A stretch of 64,000 nt of DNA, taken from Apus apus (taxonomy: Eukaryota > Chordata > Aves > Apodiformes > Apodidae). A program made the translations under genes and the position numbers. Within the stretch, counting starts at the first letter, position 1, and the number at the start of each line of letters is the position of its first letter. Below, piece by piece: positions 50,639-61,046 of this stretch. The notes beneath the pieces were generated by a model. It saw only the letters and a list, made by a program, of their open reading frames with translations, did no database searches and had not been told where the DNA came from. The stretch is taken from positions 41,128,905 through 41,192,904 of the forward strand of contig NC_067312.1 of the NCBI RefSeq assembly GCF_020740795.1, read 5' to 3'.

Positions 50639-51636
50639 TGTCATGGTTTAGGCCCAACATGACAACAAAGGAACAGCCCCATGGCCACTCACTCAACTGC
50701 CCCTCACTCACACACACACTCTGGGATGAGGAGGACAAACCTCATGGGTTGAGACAAAGGACAAGGAGAGTTCTTCACTGATTAAGGTCTCGGGCAAAAC
50801 AGACTCAACTTGGGGAAAAAAATAAATAATTTAATTTCACACTAATCAAACACACACAGGACACAGACACACACAGAGCAGGGCTTGCATATGTTACCCC
50901 ACCCCTCCCTTCTTCCTGGGCCCAAATCACTTTGCTCCTGGTTTCTCTCCCTCCTTCCCCCCAGTGGCACAGGGGGACAGGGGATGGGGTTTAGAGTCAG
51001 TTCACAGGCTGGTGGTTCCTGCTGCTCCTTCCTCCTCAGGAAGAAGGATTCCTCACAGTCCTTCCCCGCTTTCCCATGGAATCCATCCCATGGGAAAGAG
51101 TCCTTCACAAACCTCTACTTCATGAGTCTTTCGCATGAGGTCCAGAGCTGCTCCAGCCTGGGCTTCCCACAGAGTCACGGGCTCTGTTGGGAACAGCCAT
51201 CTCCCCTGGTGTCGGGGTCTTCCAAAGCTGTGCAATCAGAGTCCACTGGCCACAAAATCCAAGTCCACTGGCCAAGTTCACCCCTCCTGGCACCTTCAGG
51301 GAATGTTCCATCACATTCCTCCATGAGCGCAGGGGGACAGCTGCCATCTCACCATAGGTTGCAGGGAAACTTCTGCTCGGGCACCTTCTTCCCCTTCTTC
51401 CTCACCAATCACCAGCACAGCTCTTCTCCTCCAGCACAGCTCTTCTCTCCCCAAGACCTTCTCTGCTCAGGTGTTATATCAGTTCTTTTGTATGTTAATT
51501 GCAGAGACACATCTCTTGTCCCTCTAATGGTTCCTTGGCTGGGTTTGGAGCAGGGGGAGCTTGTCAGATTCTTTTCAGAGCCAATCCTGGTGCCTTCCCC
51601 CTGCTACCAAAAAACCCACCAAATCAAACCGGAACA
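50639..51636 (-). mobile_element. ERVL-type solo LTR, minus strand, same family as 31456-32279
   Basis: On the minus strand it starts TGTTCCGGTTTGATTTGG and ends CCTAAACCATGACA (998 bp). The flanks are identical CACCT at 50634-50638 and 51637-51641, a perfect 5-bp target duplication. Shared blocks with the other copy include GGTAGCAGGGG plus AAGGCACC at the 5' end, the CCAGTGGCAC region (here antisense GTGCCACTGG), and GAGTGGCCA near the 3' end. The TATA equivalent is degraded. An A/T-rich ATTAAA-containing stretch (+ 50820-50840) may hold the poly(A) signal. Antisense to the LTR runs a 252-codon open frame at 50885-51643. No internal retroviral genes. Confidence 0.92.
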
Positions 51637-51641
51637 CACCT

Positions 51642-54600
51642 GAAGAAAAAATAATACATTAGAAAGTTATTTTTGCCGTCTTCTCGAGCTGTGTAAATAT
51701 TAAAGATCTACCAGTTAATACACAAATCTATTAAGTCTGTTAATTAATTTGGGCTCATAAGAACATTGCTTTTTTTCTTTATTCCTTGGAGGCATATGAG
51801 GAAATCATAGCTTTAGTATGCTTTTAGAGGATGAGACACTTTTTTTTTTCTTCCTTCTGATTTTAACTATGTTGCTGAGATGCATTGTCTTTTCTGTAAT
51901 TTGTATAGTGAGAAAATCTCTTAAATTGGTAGAAACTCTGTCAGATGTTTATTTTTTAAAATTCTTTTATCAAAGACTATGACAAAAATCTCACTCCTTC
52001 CTCTTCAAGATTAACAAGCACAGTATTTTATCTTACATTCCAGAAGAATTAATGTGGCATTATCACTTTGTGATTCTCTTATTGTTTGTCTTACTTTTCA
52101 GCTCTGAGTCAGGTAACCTTTAATCTACTATGATATAGAAACCCCTTTAATTTCCTTCAACCCTTTCCTATTTAGAAGATCCCTAAGGGATGCTTTATTG
52201 CACCTTTCTTCTTGTCCAGTTCTCCGTATTTTTATTGTAACATTGTTTGATTGTACACAATAATAAATAATTATTTAATGCTTTTAAATGCACCTGGTTG
52301 CTTTCTCACATGATACAGAATTAACATTGCCTAGCTGGAGAAAAGTCAAATTAATTTTGCTCACATTTATTCAGAACTTAAATTTGAACACGTTTTAAGT
52401 CCTGTGTATTCAGGAAGTAGATTCTAATAAGATTTTAATCTCAAATGTTATTCTGACCTTCCATAAATAAAAATGCCTACAAAAAGTATATTTCTGCCTG
52501 ACTAAATTAAAAGCACCAGAACTGTTCTCTGGCACTGAGATCAGTGGCTATGACTTGGTCCACTTCATTATTATTAAAATAGGCTTACCTTCCAAAACAG
52601 GATGGCCACATTAAAATTGTCTTATGCTGTCCCCCAAACACTATTCATTAGGACAGAGGAATAATTTTGGACATTCTAGTTGTCCTGCATCCAATGTCAG
52701 GAAATTGTTCTAAACAATTTAGCAGTGTAGGTTGTTGAGTCTCAGTACCTTTGCCTGAGACCTGTCACTTTGGAAATTGTTAATTGCAGATACGGGGAAT
52801 GAGAAACACCATTCAAAATGCTTTCAAAGGGGCATTTAGCAGCTCTGTTCTCCCCTGGAAAAATGCCCAGAAGCCTGAAGTTGTGGACATTTCCAATAGC
52901 CCTGTGGGCACTGAGCAGGTCAACAGCCCATATCCTCTTGGTATCCAGAAATGAGACAACCTTCTCTCATTTTTCAAGGCCTTTTTTGATGTCAATGTAC
53001 AGTTTGTATAATATGAACAGGAGTAGGTTTCATGTAATGAAACATTGGCAGCCACTTTTGCCCAAGATAAAGCACTAAAGAAGCACTGATTATGTGTGTC
53101 TTCCCTATAGAGTAACCAAAAGGTAAGAGCATTACACACAGCTTGGGAGATTCAGTCTTTCTCTCTGAACAGATTCACGTATTTCTTGCTTCATCTAAGA
53201 AAACATGTCCTTTAGGCTGTCCCATAGTTACTCAGGTGATTGAATATATACCATTAAGACAGCATCAGTGAAAATAATGTGATTTTTTTTTTTTCCCCAG
53301 ATAGAGGGAAATTACCTATGATCCACTGGAACAGGAAAAATGGGCATCCAGTGTCTGCTCTGAAGACTTTTGTATCTAGTTACAACGCACTATAAAACCC
53401 AGAAATGATACATGGAGCAGTGGCTTTGAGCAGGTGGGTGCTTCTCAGTTCTTTCACTCTCCTCAGCAGCTTTGTGATTAGGACACTTGACTGAGAAAAA
53501 AGAAAGGTAGATTTAATTTGCTTCAGACAAGGCAGTGACTTAAACTTGGTTCTCCTGCTTCTGGGAAAGTGCTCCAACACATTAAGCAAGAAAGGAAGGT
53601 AGGAAGAGGATGATACAGTAACCTTTCTGTTTGCAAGGAAAACTTGGACATTGCTGTGTTTTTGAAGGAGCTTTGGCATGATTATGCAGAAAAAGGTCAA
53701 GGAGATATGTCCATTTGACTTGACATTGTTAATCTCTGCCCTGAAAAGGACACAAGGATACGCATTGCTCATCGTTAACTAGATTTGCACATGGGGAATT
53801 GCATTTTGAGATGCCAATTTCTTCAAGAACAAAGAGGTTTAATCAGTAGACTATTATAATTGGAAAATGTATGTACACTTTCAAACACAAAGAAGGCTTA
53901 TGTACTTGACAGCTTGTAGATTTTTAGTTAAAAAAAGATACTATCATAACCCATAAAACTTATTTTGCTTATCTTTTGAGACTATTCTGTCCATATTCTG
54001 CCTATTTCAGCACTACCATTGACTCTCTTCGTAGTTTCTGTAGGAAACTTAGCAGCCTGATCAACATGAATTTCACCATTTGTGACCACACACAAAGGAA
54101 TACTTAGTCCATGGTGAAATTCAAACATGAGCAGCATGTAATAATCTAATGTAATAAATTAGTTTTCCATTGACACACTATTTCTCTCTGCACAGAATAG
54201 CTGTTTTTCTTTTCAGTTCTCTTCATGAATGGACTCACAGAATTTTGTTCTGGATAAATTTTATTTTACAGCTGTGGAGAAAGAAGTAATAAGAAATTAA
54301 GCAGTGGTCATGTTTTTTTCTTCACAGAGCAATATAATTAGTGATTCTGGTAGAAATCTAACCTTATCACAAGAAAATGACAGAATGGATCTAGGAACTT
54401 TGATTTATTTGAGTTTAGTGGGACCAAAAAGACAAGTGAAGAAAAGCCTCTGTTCAGCAAGGATGCTTGTGGATCTTTCCATGTCAAACAGTCTCATTTT
54501 CCCCTTTGTTTCTGAGGAAGTGTTTCTTCCATACCTGAAGGTGGAATTTAGGATTCAGTTACTTCTTTTGCATTTCACTCAGTAAACTCAGCATTTCTTT

Positions 54601-57269
54601 TCTCGTTTATTAAAAATCAAGGTATTTGTCCTTAAAACAGGACAGAATAAAATGATTTAAAAAATCAATGTATCATTAAAATTTCAGTGAAAACCTTCCT
54701 GTAAAAGATGGAATTCATAATTGCTAGCTGCTTATGTTATTCAAAATGATTACAGGTTTTTAGAACTGGCAACAGGACAGCATGTCTTTAGAAAAGTAAT
54801 TTTCTGTTACTTCTTGGCTTGGAGTACTCTTGTTAGAGGAGTGGGGTCATGACTGCTTACTCCTTCAAGGTAGGCCCAGAAGTCATTACAGATCACTTCA
54901 GGACCACCCTGAATACTCAGCTGATAATACAGAGAAGTTTTAAAAAGACTGCCAAATGTTCATACCTTCTTTGCTGCCAGTACTTAATAATTTCTGTAAA
55001 AGTAACTTGAGTACTTCACTATTCCTTTATTAATGATCTATTGCATGGGGTGTATCTGTATCTGTAGCTTAAGTATATTACTTATGAATTAAAAAATCCT
55101 CCTGTACCATATCCACACGACTAGGTCACAGAAACAATGCATTATTTTTGCACATTTATTTAATTTAGAGCTGGACTTGAAGGGACAGTTCCCTCTTAGG
55201 ATAGGCACAAAATTTCAAAATGAAGCACTGTTTTGCCATTTCCTGCTGAGAATCCTGCCCTCACCACTCACTCTTAGATCTTATCAAGTAAGTAATCTCT
55301 TATTTGTTATTTTTATGCAGTTGTGTTAGGACCATTTGACTGAACCATGGCCTGTCAAGCAACCGTTGGTTGCATGGTGTAGTGTAACTTGGTAGATGTT
55401 GTCTGTTTTGCAGAATATATCTATGCATTGGCAGTGCTTGATGACCCACAGTACTTCATGCCAATGCCTGAGATTTGTGTGACAGAACTTCTGCAACACT
55501 GGAACCAAGGGAGATGGCAAAGACAAGGACATCCACTGGATATAGAAGGGATTATGTGCCCATATAGGCATTGCATTGGCAGATATTGCAAGACTTTAAT
55601 CTGACTTGACGCAAAACTGAATGTTAATGTGAAGATTTGCATTTGTTTTCATTTCTTTATTATTTACTTGTATGTCACAGGTAGAAACAAACCCCTTTCT
55701 AAATAAAAAAATATTCAGACCTAGGGGGGAAAAAAAGAAAAAAAAAAGATGAAAGCTCTATGTCCACAGCCTATGCCTTCTACTTGACAGTCAAAGGTAG
55801 TCACTGCCACAAGAGATACACACAACAGCATGAACGAGATTGTGGGTAAGCTGGATTACTGACAAACACCAATCAATAAACCTGTAGCCACAAAAACAAA
55901 CAAGGTGACCACATTGATTTGAGTGGAAACACCCTGTCTGTCTAGTGAGTCAGATTCAGCCCCAGATCAGGCTGTTTCAGTTCAGCTCAGGAACTTGTTA
56001 ACACTGAAAGCTAAATGTTGTGACAGCTATGAACAGAGAACTGGTGTATGTAAGCAAGACAAGTTTGTCTCTTTTGATGGCTGAGTAACCCTTCATCAGC
56101 CCCATAGCGGCTTCATGATACTTTTTGTGTATAAAAATTTGATGGACAGATGAGAAACCATGAAATAGAATTAATACTTTTGTTAAATAACTCTGCTTTA
56201 CTAAAGCACTAGATTTTGCTAGGCTCAGAATCTGAAGATGGTACTACTTTGCTACTCTGATTTTTACAACTGTGTAATGTTAATAGTGTAGTGACAAAAA
56301 ATTTATAAAATAATAATTTGAAGCCCTTCAGTTATCACATATTTTAGAGCTAAAATTTATATTCCAAATAACTTAGCAGTTGTGTTTTTCTAGAGTGCTG
56401 GGCACATTTCACAAAATTTTTTATTGACTAGAGGTGGATTGTTGGCAGGATTTCAGGCTGAATCTGTCTAAACCTGACGAAATAGTAATCACAAACTCTA
56501 AAATAATAAGTTCCTTTGAGGGCATTCCACACCTCTCAGGCAGAGAAGCACTCTGTAGTTCCCATTTGCAGAACATGACTTATTCTAATGAAAGGTCAGC
56601 TGGACGATATGTGCTTTGCTGGATCATGTACTTGGCCTTGGGCTATGTTTCAGTCAATAAAGAAACACTATTTCCATAGTTGAATTTGTATTCTATTTAA
56701 CTCTATCACAACTTTGCTATATGCAATTTACATTTGCAGATCGACATAAACAAGGATAAATACTGGGAAATAAACAAGCAAAACACCACACACCGCCTCG
56801 GTCAAAATTTAACTGCTTCCAATTAAATTTGAGTTTTGAGTCAGACTTCAAGAAAGTGAGAAGCTTTTACTTCTGTCAAGAAAAGCAAATACCAGCTTGT
56901 CTATAGAGAACACTGAAAATCTGGTTCCTTCAGTTAATTTATTTGAATCTAGCTTTTTCATTTGCTGCTTAAGCAGGTATTTTAACAACATACTTTTTAA
57001 AATTACTGGTAATGGGATAGCAGTGAGCATCTACTCAGCAGTGTGTATCTCCAAGACAACTCGTGGTCAGCAAGAATTTAGCTAGTGAGACTTTGGGTCA
57101 TGGTGGGTTCCTTGTCTTCCATGAACGTCAGGAGTGCCTTTATTTTGCTGGAAAACAGGAATGCGATTTAACACCTTGCAGTGCGTGCGTAGTACTGGGA
57201 CTCACATTGGATTGCTGCAGGGGGTGGGACGTGCTTTTAATGTCTGATGCTCGTAAATAGTTACCTGCG
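51642..57269. other. Intergenic DNA immediately upstream of the RASEF CpG island
   Basis: AT-rich until about 57060, then rising GC. No transposon was recognised. Open frames near 53380-53772 (minus), 54304-54585 (+) and 55389-55604 (+) are unrecognised; the last two follow acceptor-like AG sites at about 54326 and 55413 but lack other support. Confidence 0.5.
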
Positions 57270-57602
57270 CGGTTTGCAATTCACCGGGCAGAGAGGAGCG
57301 GAAAGGGAACACCCTGCCCTGCCCCTCCGGCTGCCGGCGGGAGCCCCCGGCAGGAGGGAGTCGGCACCTGCGTTCCCCGGGGGCAGCCGGGGCTCGCCAC
57401 GGGCCGGCCCGGCCCAGAGCCGCGGCCACCACCTGCCGCCCGCCCCGCCTCCCGGCCGCGCCCGGGCCGGCAGGGCGGAGCAGGGCCCGTCCCGCCCCGC
57501 CCCGCCGGGGCGAGGGCAGAGTTGTGCCGCCGGGTTGGACGCCGCCGCTCGTCCCGTCCCGTCGCGCCCGGGCCGCGGGCAGAGGATCCGCATCCGCGGC
57601 CG
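57270..57602 (+). promoter_or_regulatory. RASEF: RASEF promoter and 5' UTR region
   Basis: Lies directly upstream of the start codon. It contains GC boxes of Sp1 type (GGGCGG at 57473-57478; CGCCCCGCC at about 57441-57449 and CCGCCCCGCCCCGCC near 57492-57506). I see no TATA box at a sensible distance, as expected for a CpG-island promoter. The transcription start cannot be fixed from sequence alone. Confidence 0.75.
57486..57503 (-). promoter_or_regulatory. Possible G-quadruplex on the template strand of the RASEF promoter
   Basis: Four C-runs (CCC, CCC, CCCC, CCCC) separated by one or two bases on the + strand mean a compact G-quadruplex motif on the minus strand, about 100 bases before the start codon. 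Structural inference only. Confidence 0.5.
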
Positions 57603-57958
57603 ATGGATCCCGAGGCAGCGGGGGACGACTTGTCCCGCCTGCGCGCCCTCTTTCTGGCCTGCGACGCCAACGGGTCGGGCCGCATCGAGCGGGAGGACTT
57701 CGCGGCGCTCTGCGCCGAGCTGCGGGTGCAGCCGGCCGAGGCCGAGGCCATCTTCCAGCGCCTCGACAGCGACCGCGACGGGGCCATCACCTTCCCGGAG
57801 TTCGCCCGCGGCTTCCGCGGCGCCACGCGGCGGCGACCCGGCGGCGGCGGGCCGGAGGGAGAGGAGGAGATGGCGGCCGGGTGGGCCGGCGGGGGGCTGG
57901 AGCAGCCCTGGAGGGACTTCGAGGTGCGGCTCGGGGACGAGGCGAGGTACATCCCCAG
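57603..57958 (+). CDS. RASEF: RASEF (RAB45) coding exon 1: N-terminal EF-hand pair, partial gene
   Basis: RASEF is a large Rab-family protein: N-terminal EF-hands, central coiled coil and C-terminal Rab GTPase domain, linked to membrane traffic. Only exon 1 (118 codons plus two bases) is in the window. The start [17 protein letters not shown] is the first in-frame ATG, with G at +4. EF-hand 1 has loop residues 21-32 ([12 protein letters not shown]); EF-hand 2 has residues 55-66 ([12 protein letters not shown]). EFARGF follows, then a Gly/Glu-rich low-complexity linker and the RASEF-typical [17 protein letters not shown]. The exon ends at a canonical CAG|GTAAGG donor (GT at 57959-57960), splitting an Arg codon after its second base. 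Loop position 12 of EF-hand 1 is Asp instead of the usual Glu. The nearest alternatives, CRACR2A and RAB44, fit the exon end less well by my recollection. Confidence 0.92.
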
Positions 57959-59648
57959 GTAAGGCCCGGGCCCGGCAGCGCCGCTGCCCGCATTCGTCCT
58001 CCGGCCCCGGCGGGGATCGCCGCCCCGGTGGGAACGGGACTGCAGCCATGGGGGTGGCCGGGGTGAGCCTGCCCTCGGGGACCTCCGTGGCGACAGACCG
58101 CCCCTGCCGCCCCCCGGAGGGGCACGGCCCTCCTGGCAGCGGCTGACACCGGTGCTGATGCAATACCTTGCTGGGGAACGGCCGTACCGGCGTTCAGCCC
58201 GACCCCTCGCCCTCTGGACTTGCAGGTGTATAGAGCCCCTCCCCACTTCTGCTTCCCGGTTTTGAAGATTTCCACCTCTGTTTTTCTGTGCAAGCGATTG
58301 CTTCCTCTCCGCTGCTCTGCCCGGGACACGTGGGAAGACGAGGCCGGTGAAGCGCACGGGATGCAAAGTGTTGCCGGCTCCGTAAACTGAATCCCCCACC
58401 CTCCTTCCCTCCCGTCTTGCTTGCACCCCCGCCGTTCGTTCCCAAAACCACCTTTGCTTCCAGGTTAACGGTGTTCAGAAGTACGGCTCTCGGGCTGAGG
58501 AGCTCGCTGAGGTCCGTGGGTCTTTGCCCTTCGTGTGAGGGTAGTGAAGACAACTGGCGGAAGCTCGGTTTGGGATTAAACCCCATTACCACGGGGCTGT
58601 CAGTACTGAGCTGGTTCCAGTTTGCAAAGGCACGTTTGTGTGATTCCCGGTAGTCTGCCTGAATCCGCAGGTGCTCAAGGTTGATTTAAGAATGTTGGCC
58701 ATAAAAAGTTCAGAGTGATTCTGCTTCACTTAAAAATTGTCATTTAATCTGGAAAACAAACAATCTGAGTTTAAGAGTTTAGCAGCTAGTTAAGAGGTAG
58801 TTAAAAAATTTAATACGTTAAGATACCCGAAGAGACTGTGTCAAGTTGCAGTGGGTTCCGGCTGGGAGGTACACTGAAGAAAATAAAAAAAAAACACATT
58901 AGTTTCTATGTAACTTTTGTAGCAACCGAATTGAATGTACTGTTTGTTTTACAGGAGCAAGGTGTCAAGTCATTGTCAAACTTTTATCATACTCTGTATA
59001 GTGCAACTTAGATTCTTACCTACCCAAATTTTTTTTGGTTCTAACCACTTAAAATATGTGCTCATGTTGTGAGATGAAAAGTTTTGTCAGAGAAATTTTC
59101 AGTTACTTAACCTGCTACTCATAGCACAACCGGAGTCAACTGTTTTCTTCTTTTTGCACTGCAAGAGTAAATATTACTTAGTCGTCTAGGACTGCTCCAT
59201 TGCAGACAGATCAGTAACTTAATACAGGTCTTTCTTACCTGCTTTGTGATGCCTTCCTTGCTACATGCTTTTTACAGAAAGAGACACACAGAGAAGTGGT
59301 GGCTTGTGAAAGCATCTGTCTCCTTGTGGTAATTAGGCTATCTCGGTATCTTGGTAACTATGTTGACAGCATTCTCATACATCAAAATTGCAAGCAGAGC
59401 TATGTGTTGATAGTTAAATACATATGTATCAGGTAGGCAGTAATTTGATGTAAATGTTTCTTATTCATGTTCAGCTTCATAAATAGCTTTGAACATCCTT
59501 CATAGTTAGTTGAATTTATTAGGTGTTTGCCAACGTCAGCTGAAGGAACAGAGTGACCTTTGTTTTATTTTCTTTCCTTTCTCCTTCCTGTCCTGAAGTG
59601 CTAGAAGCAGACCTGTGTTACAGCTCAACTTTTTTCCATTTGTGGACC

Positions 59649-59668
59649 TTTTTTTTTTTTTTTTTTTT
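59649..59668 (+). repeat. Poly-T run
   Basis: About 20 consecutive T in RASEF intron 1. Confidence 0.9.
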
Positions 59669-61011
59669 AATTGTGAAACGTGTGTGTGAGACTTTTCACC
59701 TGCAGGTAGTCCCATTAAAATCGTTAGGATCACTTCTGTAAAAAATGAATATGTTGAAATTTTTTTGAGGAGTTGGGGCATAGGAGAGGTATTAAGAACA
59801 TAACAAAACCATGTAAAGTGCAAGCTGGTTCTTAAAAAGAAGGTATTTATCTTCTTCTTTAAATAATTTAATGTTTTTTAAAGTTGTTTATCCATCCAGA
59901 ATTTTTTTTTTAGGAAGTGGCAGTACTTTGAAAATCAGACCTAGCTTAGAACACACTTGCGTCTTCAGTACTATAAAACAGTTGGTGACTTCACATTGTG
60001 GTTTATTACTCTTCATATGTTTGCTCTAACATTGGCATTGGAAACCATGAGAAAATTAATTGCAAAGAAAAAAGCTCCTCAAATTCAGATGGGTGGTGTT
60101 TGTTTTCCACATAGTTTTTTTTTCTTGATCATTTTTATCTTGATCATTCTGGGGTTTGGTCTCTCAAAAAGCTGTGTCTTCTGGCCTCAGTCTTGCAAAA
60201 TGCTGGCATTTGTTCTTCAATGCTATTGTGGTTTATAAAGAGAAATGAAGCATGGCAGATGCAAGTAGTGAGATAAAACCAGGGCTGAAGTCAGGAGAAA
60301 ATTATGCAGTGAACACCTGTGGCCTTTATCATTCCTGAGCTTGATTGAGTGCCCATGGAAATCAAGGGGAAATTTCTCACTCATATCAGTACACATGGCT
60401 CAGCCTCTGTATCTTTGACTGAGGTTTTAAAAGCCATAAATAAGCCTCCATGATGAGTTGTGAAACCCAGTAACTGATCAATAATCTGACCCCTGTCGTC
60501 AGTGTAGCAGCAGACATTAGATCAAACATTGTTTACTGCCAGGGATTGCTTCCTTCCAGGTATTAAATTAAGTACATATAAAATAAATTTATTTTGAATG
60601 TATTTAATTTTCAAAAATATAGTTTTATGATGAGGTGGATCCTGCTTCTGTAGTTTGATGTGTCAGTTGCACTGTTTTGTTAGCTTATTCTTTAAAACAT
60701 CCAAGCCTGGACTGGAGCTGTGGGTGCACTGGTTGAAGCTAAACAAGAGGTGTAACATTAACATTTCTTTTTAGCCTTGCTCATCACTTCCCCATCTGAA
60801 CAGGATTTTGGGACAGAATTAACTTAGATTTCTTTGTCACATGGTCACTGTGAGTATATTGTTTGCCTTAGTCTTTACACATTGTTCTCTTTAGTGGGAA
60901 GTCTTTCCAGGCTGATGACCTAATAATGACCTAATGACAAATGTGTGAAGTCAGATTTTAATGGAATTGTATAGAGGGTTGCCACTGTTTTTTTTGTTTT
61001 GTGGTTTTCTT

Positions 61012-61046
61012 TTGTGTGTGTGTTTTTTTTTTTTTTTTTTTTTTTT
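61012..61046 (+). repeat. (TG)n followed by poly-T
   Basis: About five TG units followed by about 24 T. Confidence 0.9.

Larger units (their letters stand above)
57270..58150. promoter_or_regulatory. RASEF: CpG island covering the RASEF promoter, exon 1 and start of intron 1
   Basis: Abrupt change from AT-rich DNA to very GC-rich DNA dense in CpG. The island surrounds the first coding exon. It creates long overlapping open frames on both strands (up to 381 codons on minus) that are artefacts of low stop-codon density. Confidence 0.9.

Noticed and set aside
18168..51636. A full endogenous retrovirus with gag, pol or env between LTRs
   Set aside because: Each LTR has its own matching target-site duplication on both sides and no retroviral reading frames lie between them, so all four are solo LTRs.
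53380..53772. 130-codon minus-strand open frame
   Set aside because: No recognisable domain, no supporting splice context and ordinary AT-rich surroundings.
55389..55604. Overlapping open frames on both strands, one after a TCTGTTTTGCAG site
   Set aside because: Sense and antisense are both open, neither is recognised and no donor or start context supports an exon.
57247..58592. Long open frames of 130-381 codons on both strands around the CpG island
   Set aside because: They overlap each other in several frames, give Arg/Pro/Gly/Ala-rich low-complexity translations and arise because GC-rich DNA has few stop codons. Only the frame with the two EF-hands and a proper splice donor is supported.
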